A DNA stretch of 64,000 bases from Peptoniphilus gorbachii (GTDB taxonomy: Bacteria > Bacillota > Clostridia > Tissierellales > Peptoniphilaceae), in the NCBI RefSeq assembly GCF_016908115.1, contig NZ_JAFBDH010000001.1, forward strand, positions 248,001 through 312,000, given 5' to 3'. Made by a program: the position numbers and the translations under genes. Numbering within the stretch: the stretch's first letter is position 1; each line of letters begins with the position of its first letter. The notes beneath the pieces were generated by a model. That model saw only the letters and a program-made list of their open reading frames with translations, did not search any database and had not been told where the DNA came from. Below, one piece after another: positions 26,739-35,163 of this stretch.

Positions 26739-28133
26739 TCAGTCCACACCTGCGACTTTCGCTTCGCACGTCGCCTGCGTGGACTGTCTGCTGTTGGTTA
26801 GTTTTTTTATTTCCTCCAAAAAGTCATGACCTTTTGGTACTAAGGGAGTGTAAAATTCTGATATGACACTTGTTCCCACATCAACATAGCCACGATCTTT
26901 GATTTGTTTTAAGAAGAAATCTTTTTGTACATCACTGCCAAACATCATGCCATAGCCCATTTCAGACATTCTTCCAAGTGCCACTCTGAAATTAAACTGG
27001 TCACGGATTCCGTCGCCTAAATATTTTGCGTCTGGACGTTGACAAGCCAGTATTAAAAAGAAGCCAGCTTGACGACCTAACATGACAATCTGTTTGAGCT
27101 TGTTTAAGACTGCGGTATTTTCTTTATTTCCCAGCATTTCCATGAAAGCCACGTATTCATCAAAGATAAGAAAGTTTGCAGGAAGTCCTAAGTAGGCATA
27201 GTTCTCGCCAGTCTTATAGTTTTCCATCTCTTTCATAGCTTCACTTCGTGCCATCATTTCATCATAGAAACGGTCAATGCAGGAGAGCATATCTTCTTTT
27301 CTGTAGTAGACATTCCCCATCACAGAGCCTAAGTCGGCAAGGTCGGCGTTCTTTGGGTCAAGAATATAGAGCTTAGAATCTGTATAAAGCAAGGCTTCAA
27401 TCAGTGTCAGTATAAAGTAAGTTTTACCGCCACCTGTACCACCAGCTATGAGCATGTGAGGGAGCTTGTCATATTCCCACCATACGTTTTCCATCAAGCG
27501 TAGTTTGCCATCTTTGGCTTGGACTTCATCAATAGAAATACGACTGGCGATGGTGTCATAGAGCAGGGTATATTCCACATAAGAATCTTTTAACTCTTTA
27601 TCCGTCAGCTCACAGTACAATCCGCTTTCTAATTTCTTTTCCAAGTGTAGGAGCTGGTCTTGATATTTTCCTAGCGTGATTTCCACTCGCATCTGTATTA
27701 AACCATCTTTAAGGCGATAAAATATTTTGGGAAAGTAGGTTATCTTTTCCTTAGTACGACTGGACGAATCTTTGAAGAAGCCATCTGTTTTGACCTGTTC
27801 CGATTCATACCACTTGTTTTCAAGTACCATCTTAGCCAGCTTTTGACGGTGGTACAGTTGTTTTACTGTATCATATCTATATCTTTTGAATAGAAATGCC
27901 ACCAGCAAGCAGACAAGAATTGCGACACTAACACTAATAACTAAATAGGGAATGTGAATCTTGTCTACTTGTGATAGGTTAAAGTCCTGCCAGTTAATCT
28001 GCTGGATTGTCTTCACATGAAACAGTCCGATAACCAGCAGGAAAATTGGCAGTAAGGACGCTACTGTAAAATGAAAGACTAAATCCTTGTCACTTGGGCG
28101 AATCCTTTTACCACGAATGCCAAACTGTTTCAT
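26739..28133 (-). CDS. orf21: Conjugation coupling ATPase Orf21 (TcpA/FtsK-SpoIIIE family)
   Basis: The 464-residue protein has two N-terminal membrane segments (about 25-40 and 66-86) and an FtsK-like motor with Walker A IAGGTGGGKTYF (about 230), LYILDPKNADLADL and Walker B NFLIFDEYVAF. It docks the relaxosome to the channel and pumps DNA. The last 20 residues, after KKLTNSRQSTQ, may vary among elements. Confidence 0.95.
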   Translation of the reverse strand: MKQFGIRGKRIRPSDKDLVFHFTVASLLPIFLLVIGLFHVKTIQQINWQDFNLSQVDKIHIPYLVISVSVAILVCLLVAFLFKRYRYDTVKQLYHRQKLAKMVLENKWYESEQVKTDGFFKDSSSRTKEKITYFPKIFYRLKDGLIQMRVEITLGKYQDQLLHLEKKLESGLYCELTDKELKDSYVEYTLLYDTIASRISIDEVQAKDGKLRLMENVWWEYDKLPHMLIAGGTGGGKTYFILTLIEALLYTDSKLYILDPKNADLADLGSVMGNVYYRKEDMLSCIDRFYDEMMARSEAMKEMENYKTGENYAYLGLPANFLIFDEYVAFMEMLGNKENTAVLNKLKQIVMLGRQAGFFLILACQRPDAKYLGDGIRDQFNFRVALGRMSEMGYGMMFGSDVQKDFFLKQIKDRGYVDVGTSVISEFYTPLVPKGHDFLEEIKKLTNSRQSTQATCEAKVAGVD

Positions 28134-28172
28134 GCGGGATTTCCTCCTTTCTCTCTAGTGGAAGTAGCATGA

Positions 28173-28559
28173 CTATTTATCCGTGGCTGGCTCTTTTTTA
28201 GGTTGTGGCTGATTTTTAAAGGTACTGGAATCTTTCGTCAATACAATATCGTCTGCCTTGATATACCAGTCAACATCTGCCCCTCGGAAGGTAGCGGTAG
28301 CGACGGTATCTGCAACTGGATTGATGATTTCCACTTTTGCGTTATAGTCAAACTCTTTCAAAGGAACACTGGCAGGAATACTCACTTGAATCATACGTCC
28401 TTGCCCTTTGGATTTTAAATCATAGGTACGTTCTTTGATTTCATCTGAAACCGTACCGTCGTCATTTTGGATTCGTACTTCACGACGGAGTGCTGAAAAC
28501 TTTAATTCTCCAAATGTAGCGTCTTTATCTAATACAATGCCATTAGGTAATCTCATCAT
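28173..28559 (-). CDS. orf22: Tn916 Orf22 (DUF961 family)
   Basis: A 128-residue beta-rich protein (MRLPNGIVLDKDATFGELKF start) of the YdcP/DUF961 family, paired with the shorter homologue orf23 directly upstream. The family is found at the left end of Tn916/ICEBs1-like elements; a helper role in transfer or rolling-circle replication has been suggested but is not settled. Confidence 0.9.
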   Translation of the reverse strand: MMRLPNGIVLDKDATFGELKFSALRREVRIQNDDGTVSDEIKERTYDLKSKGQGRMIQVSIPASVPLKEFDYNAKVEIINPVADTVATATFRGADVDWYIKADDIVLTKDSSTFKNQPQPKKEPATDK

Positions 28560-28574
28560 TTTTCCTCTCTTTCT

Positions 28575-28889
28575 TTATTCTTTTATCATGTCGTCCGCAT
28601 GTAAAAGGTAATTTGTGAATCCACGAGTACCAATTTTATAGCCCTCTGCGGTAATACGTGGATTGACTAACATTACACGTTCCTCAAAGCCGAAATGTTT
28701 TTCTCCAGCTTCAGCAGGAAGCACCACCACAATATCATCTGCTCTTTGAACGTCAGAATAGAGGTTGTAGCTTCGAGATAAGACAGTTAATTGTCCGTTG
28801 ATTCTTCGCTGTTCTACTTTATCCTCGCCAGCAAATTCTAAATTGCCAAATGTTTTTTCCATGTTGGGAATCACAAATTTAAGTTCCAT
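28575..28889 (-). CDS. orf23: Tn916 Orf23 (DUF961 family)
   Basis: The 104-residue protein (NMEKTFGNLEFAGEDK start) shares fold and motifs (TFGxLxF near the start, strand pattern) with orf22, so the two look like an old duplication. It begins the long transfer transcript after the small orf24. Confidence 0.9.
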   Translation of the reverse strand: MELKFVIPNMEKTFGNLEFAGEDKVEQRRINGQLTVLSRSYNLYSDVQRADDIVVVLPAEAGEKHFGFEERVMLVNPRITAEGYKIGTRGFTNYLLHADDMIKE

Positions 28890-28910
28890 ATTTTTACCTA
28901 TCCTTTCTTT

Positions 28911-28991
28911 TTATTGTTTGATAAATCTTGTTTGTTTGATGGTCTTAAAGGGAGGGGAGCGACCTTTTGATTCTTGATTTTCTGTTTTCAT
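28911..28991 (-). CDS. Small basic protein at the ICE left end (orf24 position)
   Basis: A 26-codon frame (MKTENQESKGRS start, RFIKQ end) has AAAGGAAGTG 5 bases upstream of its ATG and ends 21 bases before orf23. Position fits Tn916 orf24. Function unknown; it could be a leader peptide for the transfer operon. Confidence 0.55.
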   Translation of the reverse strand: MKTENQESKGRSPPFKTIKQTRFIKQ

Positions 28992-29135
28992 AAGTTCACT
29001 TCCTTTCAAATATTGGGTAAAAAAATAGACACCTCATTTTTTGAAGTGTCTACCTATTAAATATTCAATTTTATTGGAAGTATCTTTGTATCTTCACTTT
29101 TCAAGGATAAATCGTCGTATCAAAGCTCATTCATA
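28992..29135 (-). promoter_or_regulatory. Upstream region of the transfer operon with a terminator hairpin
   Basis: On the minus strand TAGACAC/GTGTCTA arms (29026-29052) enclose an A-rich loop and are followed by seven T residues. This would stop transcripts entering the transfer genes from the element end. In the circular form it lies between the int side and orf24, which fits control by circularisation. Confidence 0.6.
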
Positions 29136-29157
29136 AGTAGTAAATTAGTAGTAAATT
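29136..29157. repeat. Integrase arm-binding direct repeats, left end
   Basis: AGTAGTAAATTAGTAGTAAATT, the same tandem motif as at 11383-11404, about 70 bases inside the left terminus. Confidence 0.75.
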
Positions 29158-29203
29158 GAGTGGTTTTGACCTTGATAAAGTGTGATAAGTCCAGTGTTTA
29201 TGC

Positions 29204-29229
29204 GGATAATTAGATTTTTATACTGTTTT
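29204..29229. repeat. Left terminal inverted repeat of the ICE (approximate)
   Basis: GGATAATTAG and following bases mirror the end at 11243-11268. Beyond it lies TATAAGTAAAAAATATAAAT, an A-rich host site of the kind preferred by Tn916. Confidence 0.55.
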
Positions 29230-29358
29230 TATAAGTAAAAAATATAAATAAGCCAGATTTTTTAGGATAAATTATAATTTAAATAAAAATTTAAAATTTA
29301 ATGAAATTATACTATTAGTCAAAAATAATATCATTTTATTATAAACAATCATATAGAG

Positions 29359-29387
29359 TTGAGTGAAAACGCTATAAATGTTATGAT
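29359..29387 (+). promoter_or_regulatory. Promoter of gltS
   Basis: TTGAGT (29359-29364) and TATGAT (29382-29387), 17-base spacer, about 47 bases before the gltS ATG. It lies in host DNA, 130 bases beyond the end of the inserted element. Confidence 0.6.
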
Positions 29388-29434
29388 TATATTAATAGAT
29401 AGTAATGCAATTAAAAATAAATAAGGAGGCTTTT

Positions 29435-30664
29435 ATGGAGTTTATTAGAGAAAATGGTATTTTTAATATTAACTTAGATTCTATATTAACTCTTGCCCTG
29501 GCAGTAATAGTATTGTTAGTAGGCTATGGAGTTAAAAATAGATCTGTATTTTTAAGAAAATATTGTATCCCAGCACCAGTAGTTGGTGGATTTTTATTTA
29601 TGTTTATAACATTTATAGGTTATAAAACAAATTCTTTTAACTTTGCTTACGAAAACGTCTTTCAATCAACATTTATGTTGGCATTCTTTACAACAGTTGG
29701 TTTAGGAGCAAACTTAAAAATATTAAAATCAGGTGGTAAGCTTTTAATTATCTATTGGTTACTTTGTGGACTTTTATCACTTGTTCAAAACACAATTGGA
29801 ATTGGAGTTTCTAAAGCAGTTGGACTTGAATCAGCTTATGGAATGCTTGCATCATCTGTATCAATGATTGGTGGTCATGGTGCTGCAATGAGTTATGGCT
29901 CTACTTTCGCGAAAATGGGTTATGAACAAGCTCCAGTTGTTGGTGCTGCAGCGGCAACTTTTGGACTAATATTTGGTGTACTAATAGGTGGACCTCTTGG
30001 AAGAAGATTAATAGTTAAAAATGACTTAAAACCTATTGATGATAATTTTGACTCATCAGCGCTTGACAATTTATTTAAAGAAGAAAAGGTAGAACTTACA
30101 AACCTTGATGTTATAAAAAATGTTGCAGCAATTATTATATGTATGGCATTAGGTACTCTTGTTTCAAAACAAATTGGTAAATTAATTGATATGGACTTTC
30201 CAGATTATGTAGGTGCCATGTTTATAGCAGTTATACTTAGAAATATTAACGAAAAAACTCATTTCTACAAATTCAACGGAAACCTAGTTGATGGTATTGG
30301 CGATGTTATGTTAAACCTATACCTAGCACTTGCACTTATGACATTAAAACTATGGGAACTTCAAGACTTAATGGGTGGAGTTCTAGTTGTTCTAATTTGT
30401 CAAGTTATTTTCATGTTAATTTACTCTTACTTCGTTGTATTTAGAGTTCTTGGAAAGAATTACGATGCTGCTGTAATGTGTGCAGGACTTTGTGGTCACG
30501 GACTTGGTGCTACACCATCTGCTATAGTTAATATGACTGCAATTAACGAAGAATATGGTATGAGTAGAAAAGCTATGATGATTGTTCCTATTGTTGGAGC
30601 TTTCTTAGTAGACATAATTTATCAACCTATTGTATTGACATTTATTAAGACATTTGTAAAATAA
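29435..30664 (+). CDS. gltS: Sodium/glutamate symporter GltS
   Basis: The start is the ATG at 29435, behind AAGGAGG, giving 409 residues. The protein has about ten membrane segments in two inverted halves, each with a Gly/Ala-rich reentrant loop: MIGGHGAAMSYG (about 148-160) and CGLCGHGLGATPSAIVNM (about 355-372), the GltS signature. It imports glutamate with sodium. Alone in its transcript, with its own terminator, it suits an amino-acid-fermenting anaerobe. Confidence 0.95.
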   Translation: MEFIRENGIFNINLDSILTLALAVIVLLVGYGVKNRSVFLRKYCIPAPVVGGFLFMFITFIGYKTNSFNFAYENVFQSTFMLAFFTTVGLGANLKILKSGGKLLIIYWLLCGLLSLVQNTIGIGVSKAVGLESAYGMLASSVSMIGGHGAAMSYGSTFAKMGYEQAPVVGAAAATFGLIFGVLIGGPLGRRLIVKNDLKPIDDNFDSSALDNLFKEEKVELTNLDVIKNVAAIIICMALGTLVSKQIGKLIDMDFPDYVGAMFIAVILRNINEKTHFYKFNGNLVDGIGDVMLNLYLALALMTLKLWELQDLMGGVLVVLICQVIFMLIYSYFVVFRVLGKNYDAAVMCAGLCGHGLGATPSAIVNMTAINEEYGMSRKAMMIVPIVGAFLVDIIYQPIVLTFIKTFVK

Positions 30665-30734
30665 TAATTAATTGCATTTTTATCTAATATAATAAACTAC
30701 TAGATGGTGGTTTAAAAGTTAGTAAAATCCCATT

Positions 30735-30778
30735 AAAAGAACCAGCGGACTATTTCGCTGGTTCTTTTATTTTTTAAT
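30735..30778 (+). terminator. Terminator of gltS
   Basis: AAAAGAACCAGCG/CGCTGGTTCTTTT 13-bp stem with an 8-base loop, then ATTTTTT. Confidence 0.92.
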
Positions 30779-30784
30779 TAAATT

Positions 30785-31369
30785 TTAATAACTTTCTAAA
30801 ATGCTTCTCATTACAATAATTTTTGTTTCATCGAATTTTTCAAAAGCTTTTCTTGAGCTTTTTTCATCATTAAAGCATTTCCAATAACCTGTACACTTAC
30901 AAGTTTTTTTGTCCCTATCCTTAAAATCTATTACATCCTTTAAAGGATATCCAAGAAAGACGCCAATCTCATCGGGACAGCTGTCATTAAATCTATTTTT
31001 TAAAAGATTTAGGTAGTCATAAACTTGTCTACAATCTTTATAACCCATTAGATTTAAAAATTCAGAAACTTTTGATGTGGATAATTTTTTATCTAATTTA
31101 TCTTTTTTAAAAAAATAAACTAAAACAAAATTTTCACCTTTCTTTAATTCAAAAAAATCAAGACCCAGAGAATCTCCAATTAAAGTTTTATTTTTTTCCC
31201 ACAAATCTTTTAAGGCTCTATTTCCATTTTTTAAATTCATCATTGTAGCCAATTTCAAATCTTTTAAAGTTGGTGCAACTGTGGACTTAATTAGAGCATA
31301 AAGATATTCAAAATCTTTAAAATTTTTTATTTGCTCAAAAAATTCAATGAAAATAGAATTTTTAATCAT
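30785..31369 (-). CDS. DUF3793 family protein
   Basis: The 194-residue protein ends with the DUF3793 pattern CPDEIGVFLGYPLKDVIDF, CKCTGYWKCF and a terminal Ala-rich helix. Cysteines at about 131, 158, 160 and 166 could bind metal. The family has no established function but recurs next to flavodoxin genes in anaerobes, as here: the flavodoxin lies two bases upstream, so the pair is one operon. Confidence 0.8.
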   Translation of the reverse strand: MIKNSIFIEFFEQIKNFKDFEYLYALIKSTVAPTLKDLKLATMMNLKNGNRALKDLWEKNKTLIGDSLGLDFFELKKGENFVLVYFFKKDKLDKKLSTSKVSEFLNLMGYKDCRQVYDYLNLLKNRFNDSCPDEIGVFLGYPLKDVIDFKDRDKKTCKCTGYWKCFNDEKSSRKAFEKFDETKIIVMRSILESY

Positions 31370-31371
31370 AA

Positions 31372-31800
31372 TTAAGACCTTGCAAGTTCCTTTCCAAGAG
31401 CTTCACATTCTTCTAGTGCATCTTCATCAGGATTATCATAAGCAGCAAATCCATCATCAATTAATTTTGCACCAGTTCCTTCAATTTCTTCTTGCCAAAG
31501 CTTCATCCATTCCCCATCAGCCCATTCATAAGAACCAAATAGGACAACATTCTTTCCAGAAAGAAGTGGGTTTACTTTATCCATAAAAGGTCTCATTTCT
31601 GTTTCTTCAAGTTCTTCAGAACCCATTGCAGGACAACCAAAGGCAATTCTTTCAACATCTTTTACATCATCTTCTGTAGCTAGTCCTACTTGAATTAATT
31701 TAACTTCAGCGCCTTCTCCTTCTGCACCCTTAACTATTGCATTAGCCATTTTTTCAGTATTACCTGTTCCTGACCAATATATAACATTTACTTTACTCAT
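31372..31800 (-). CDS. Flavodoxin
   Basis: A 142-residue short-chain flavodoxin with the FMN phosphate loop YWSGTGNTEKMA (8-19), the 50s loop FGCPAMGSEELEE and the 90s loop GSYEWADGEW. It carries single electrons in anaerobic metabolism and often replaces ferredoxin under iron limitation. AGGAGG precedes the ATG. Cotranscribed with the DUF3793 gene. Confidence 0.95.
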   Translation of the reverse strand: MSKVNVIYWSGTGNTEKMANAIVKGAEGEGAEVKLIQVGLATEDDVKDVERIAFGCPAMGSEELEETEMRPFMDKVNPLLSGKNVVLFGSYEWADGEWMKLWQEEIEGTGAKLIDDGFAAYDNPDEDALEECEALGKELARS

Positions 31801-32025
31801 TCTATTTCCTCCTTATTTTGAAATTAATTATCATTTAATTTGATTTTAATATATTTCTAAGATAATTTTTATATAAAATTATTAGAATTTTTTAAATAAA
31901 TTTATTGGAAGGTCTTTATAAACTTTAAGGAAAAAATAAGTAAAATTTATAATTTATTAAGTTTTATAATTAAAACTTGAATATGAATAAGATGTTAAAA
32001 ATATAAAATCGTATTTAAAATAGTA

Positions 32026-32053
32026 AATAAAAAAACCAAGGACAAATCCTTGG
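32026..32053 (-). terminator. Terminator of the SDF symporter gene
   Basis: CCAAGGA/TCCTTGG stem, 4-base loop, followed on the minus strand by seven T residues. The 225 bases between it and the flavodoxin start show only AT-rich DNA. Confidence 0.9.
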
Positions 32054-32078
32054 CCAAATATTTATATTTAAGATTCTT

Positions 32079-33266
32079 TTACTTTTTTATTCTTTCCCTA
32101 GCAGGAACTTTTTTAAATATTCCAGTAACCATTAGTGCAATTGCTCCATCTGATGTAACATTACAAGCTGTTCCAAAGCTATCTTGAAGGGCAAAAATTG
32201 AAAGCATTAAAGCAGTTCCTGTGTCGTTAAATCCTAAAACTGATGTAATAAGTCCAAGAGAAGCCACTACAGTTCCTCCAGGTACTCCTGGTGCAGCTAT
32301 TGCAAAAATTCCAAGTAAAACTATAAAGACAATCATGTTAGAAGTTTCTGGAAGCTTTCCATTTAAAATTTGTGAAACTGTCATTACAAAGAAAACTTCT
32401 GTTAAAACTGAACCACATAAATGAGTGTTTGAACAAAGTGGAATTGCAAAATCTCTTATTTTTGGATCAAGGGTATCAGATTTTCTTGCACATTCTAGAG
32501 CAACTGGTAAAGTTGCAGCAGATGACATAGTACCTACAGCTGTTAAATAAGCTGGCAAATAATGTTTAAAAACTTCCTTTGGATTTGTTTTTGATATAGC
32601 TCCTGCTAATGAATACATTAGAGTCATCCAAATAAAATGTCCAAGAATTACAATTAAAATTATTTTTAAGAAAACTGGAAGTTCTGAAATAATAGCTCCT
32701 TCATAGGATAAAACTGCAAATGTTGTAGCAATATATACCGGAAGAATTTTTATTACAAAATTATTTACTATTGATAAGATTATTTTATTAAGTTCTAAAA
32801 GTAAATTTTCCCAATGTTCTGACTTAGTAACTATTACAGCAATACCAAATAAAATAGAAGTAACTAGAGCTGTCATAACTGGCATTATTGGATCAATTGA
32901 TAATTTAAAAATTGATTCAGGAATTACATTTCCTGCTCCAACATTTGATGCAATATTGAGCCTTGGAATAATAGCTCTTCCTGCTAAGAAAGACATTGTG
33001 GCCGCTCCAACAGAAGATAAATAACATATGACTAAGGTTACACTTAATATTTTGCCAGCACTTTCCTTTAAAGAAACAATTGCTGGAGTTATAAATCCTA
33101 AAATAATAAGCGGAACAATATAGCCAATTAAATCTCCAATAACTCTTTTTATTGTATTAATTACAATAATGGCTGACTCATTGGAAATTCTACCTACAAA
33201 AATTCCAATAATAATTCCTAAAATTAGTTTAAAAACTAAGGAATTAAAAAAACTATTTTTTTTCAT
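32079..33266 (-). CDS. Dicarboxylate/amino acid:cation symporter (SDF family)
   Basis: The 395-residue protein has about eight membrane segments and the family's substrate region: GTMSSAATLPVALE (serine-rich hairpin 1, about 245), FAIPLCSNTHLCGS, GVPGGTVVASLG (about 325) and DSFGTACNVTSDGAIALMV (TM8, replacing the usual DxxRTxxNVxGD). Changes in the binding motif suggest a substrate other than glutamate or aspartate, perhaps serine/threonine or a neutral amino acid. AGGAGG precedes the ATG. Confidence 0.9.
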   Translation of the reverse strand: MKKNSFFNSLVFKLILGIIIGIFVGRISNESAIIVINTIKRVIGDLIGYIVPLIILGFITPAIVSLKESAGKILSVTLVICYLSSVGAATMSFLAGRAIIPRLNIASNVGAGNVIPESIFKLSIDPIMPVMTALVTSILFGIAVIVTKSEHWENLLLELNKIILSIVNNFVIKILPVYIATTFAVLSYEGAIISELPVFLKIILIVILGHFIWMTLMYSLAGAISKTNPKEVFKHYLPAYLTAVGTMSSAATLPVALECARKSDTLDPKIRDFAIPLCSNTHLCGSVLTEVFFVMTVSQILNGKLPETSNMIVFIVLLGIFAIAAPGVPGGTVVASLGLITSVLGFNDTGTALMLSIFALQDSFGTACNVTSDGAIALMVTGIFKKVPARERIKK

Positions 33267-33587
33267 TTCTCCTCCTTATAAATGTAAAATTGAAATTTAA
33301 CTTATATATATTATATATTATTTTACCCTTCAATTGTAGTGATACTAATAGTTTTTTTTAATTTACTGAAATTTGAGATGAAGGATATTATTAGTTTTAT
33401 GCAATTCATCAAATTTTTTGTAAACAATAAAATCGCTTATTTACATATTTTTTGAATAATTAATTTTTAACTTTATAACTTTTCCCTAATATTTTTTTAA
33501 AAATGATTAAATTTAATTTATTTGGTTATAAAAATATTAAAGAGAACTTCACTAGTTGATGGTTTTCTTGTTAAAGGAGGAATTAGG
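33267..33587. other. Divergent AT-rich spacer, SDF symporter / amaP
   Basis: About 320 bases with no gene. It must hold divergent promoters for both sides, but the DNA is so AT-rich that I could not single out one confidently. AAAGGAGG at 33573-33580 is the amaP ribosome binding site. Confidence 0.5.
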
Positions 33588-34133
33588 TTGAAGAGATGGC
33601 GTAAATGGATTGATGCAATTTTTTCTATCGCCTTATTCTTATCCTTATTTTGCACGTATTTTTTATTATACGATTATGGCAAAATAACGGCACAGTTAGG
33701 AAGTTTTTATAAACAAGAATGGTTTTTCTATTTCCTAACTATAGTATCAGCAATAGCCGGTCTATTTGCCCTATTTACTTTAATTAGGGTCATAGTCCTT
33801 CCTTCCCTCAACTCCTATGTTGTAGATAAGGAAGATGACGGTGAAATGCTTATCACTTCAAAGGCAGTTGAAAATAATATTTTAACTACTGTCGATAAAT
33901 TTGGCGAAGTGAGAAAGTCAGATGTTGATGTAAGAGTAAACAATGGTAGTAAACATGAAATCAGCGCAAAAGTAACTTGCGGAGTAAGAGAAGGCATTAA
34001 TTTAAATTCCTTAGGTAAACAAATTAAGGAAGATGTATCTTCTAACTTAGAAGAGCTTACTGGTTATTCAGTAACAAAGGTAGATGTGGAATTCTACAAT
34101 ATCAAAGAAGATTCTGGTAAAAGAGTTGTTTAG
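33588..34133 (+). CDS. amaP: Alkaline shock membrane anchor protein AmaP
   Basis: Start TTG at 33588, seven bases after AAAGGAGG, giving 181 residues. Two membrane segments (about 7-28 and 48-70) precede an Asp23-like domain (ITSKAVENNILTTVDKFGEV... to VTKVDVEFYNI). AmaP anchors Asp23 to the membrane in staphylococci. It heads amaP-DUF2273-asp23. Confidence 0.88.
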   Translation: MKRWRKWIDAIFSIALFLSLFCTYFLLYDYGKITAQLGSFYKQEWFFYFLTIVSAIAGLFALFTLIRVIVLPSLNSYVVDKEDDGEMLITSKAVENNILTTVDKFGEVRKSDVDVRVNNGSKHEISAKVTCGVREGINLNSLGKQIKEDVSSNLEELTGYSVTKVDVEFYNIKEDSGKRVV

Positions 34134-34142
34134 GAGGCTCAT

Positions 34143-34478
34143 ATGAGAAATAATTATGGAAATTTTCCGGATTATCAAAATAATTATGAGAACTCCAGAA
34201 AAGGCCAAGATGATCAAAAGATTGTTTTTGTCGAAAAAAAGAAGGACAGAGATATTTCTATATTAAGAGAAAAATTTAGAAATTACACTAGACTTCACTG
34301 GAATGAATTCAAGTACACCCTACTTGGACTAATAATTGCAATACTGTTTTTGACAATAGGTTTTTTCAGAACACTTTTGGTAATTATCCTATTTTTCATA
34401 GGAAATTCCTATGGTAAATTCAAAGATGGTGATCCTAGAATTTTATTTTGGTTAGAGAAAATGTTTAGAAAGTATTAA
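34143..34478 (+). CDS. DUF2273 small membrane protein
   Basis: The 111-residue protein has a polar N-terminus (about 60 residues) and two closely spaced membrane segments (LLGLIIAILFLTIGFFRTLLVIILFFIG) ending in DGDPRILFWLEKMF, the DUF2273 pattern. It is regularly found between amaP and asp23 genes; its molecular role is unknown. Confidence 0.85.
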   Translation: MRNNYGNFPDYQNNYENSRKGQDDQKIVFVEKKKDRDISILREKFRNYTRLHWNEFKYTLLGLIIAILFLTIGFFRTLLVIILFFIGNSYGKFKDGDPRILFWLEKMFRKY

Positions 34479-34510
34479 ATAAGTATTAATTTTAAAAGGA
34501 GAGATTTATA

Positions 34511-35074
34511 ATGGCATCAGAAGCAAAATATAACGAATTAGCAGGCATAAACAAGAAAGAACAAGAAAAAAGAGAAAAAGCTCAAAAAAGAGAAGAATTT
34601 AAAGAAAACCTTCAAGAAGATTTCAGAGACACACGAGATGACATCAAAAATGCAGCTGAAAAAGAAGAAAAACATGAATCTAAATTAACTTTTGAAGATT
34701 CAGTTATTGAAAAGATTGCTGCAATTGCATGTCACGAAGTTCCAGGAGTTCTTGATATGAAGGGTGGTTTCTTCTCAGGTATCTCTGAACAATTTGGTGG
34801 ATACAACCTAACAAAGGGCATCTCTGCAGATGTTGGAGAAGAAGAAGCTGCAATTGACGCATCAATAATCCTTGAATACGGACATTCCGCACCAAAGGTA
34901 TTTGAAGAACTTAAGAGAAATATTACTCAATCAGTTGGACAAATGACTGGTCTAAAAGTTGTTGAAGTGAATGTTCGTGTTGACGATGTTATGACAAGAA
35001 AAGAATTTCAACTTAAAAACAGAGACGATAGAAACGATGGACAAGGTTACAACCAAGGACCATCTCTAAGATAA
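34511..35074 (+). CDS. Asp23/Gls24 family envelope stress protein
   Basis: A charged N-terminal extension of about 58 residues (Lys/Glu/Arg-rich, likely helical) is followed by an Asp23 domain: FEDSVIEKIAAIACHEVPGVLDMKGG..., DVGEEEAAIDASIILEYGHSAPKVFEEL and VGQMTGLKVVEVNVRVDDV. Such proteins coat the inner membrane face and respond to cell-envelope stress. Well-formed GGAGAG site; third gene of the operon. Confidence 0.93.
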   Translation: MASEAKYNELAGINKKEQEKREKAQKREEFKENLQEDFRDTRDDIKNAAEKEEKHESKLTFEDSVIEKIAAIACHEVPGVLDMKGGFFSGISEQFGGYNLTKGISADVGEEEAAIDASIILEYGHSAPKVFEELKRNITQSVGQMTGLKVVEVNVRVDDVMTRKEFQLKNRDDRNDGQGYNQGPSLR

Positions 35075-35090
35075 TAGTTTAAATCTTTTT

Positions 35091-35122
35091 AAGGAGCTCG
35101 ATTTTGTCGGGCTTCTTTTTAT
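35091..35122 (+). terminator. Terminator of the asp23 operon
   Basis: AGGAGCTCGA/TCGGGCTTCT stem with G-U pairs, loop TTTTG, then TTTTTAT. Confidence 0.75.
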
Positions 35123-35163
35123 ATTTTAGACTTTTTATAATGTAAATTTGAAAGGAGAAAACT

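Larger units (their letters stand above)
11243..29229. mobile_element. Tn916-family integrative and conjugative element carrying tet(M)
   Basis: The segment holds the full Tn916 gene set in Tn916 order: int, xis, orf8, orf7, orf9, a small zinc-ribbon gene, tet(M), orf12 leader, orf13-orf17, ardA (orf18), orf19, orf20, oriT, orf21-orf23 and a small orf24. It is clearly less AT-rich than both flanks. I set the ends by imperfect inverted repeats: 11243-11268 and 29204-29229 (revcomp) agree at about 19 of 26 positions, sharing CTAATTATCC; the exact bases could be off by several. Length is about 18.0 kb, as for Tn916. The element lies between the GNAT-like gene and gltS in AT-rich DNA, typical of this family, which inserts without target duplication. 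All conjugation genes look intact. Confidence 0.95.
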
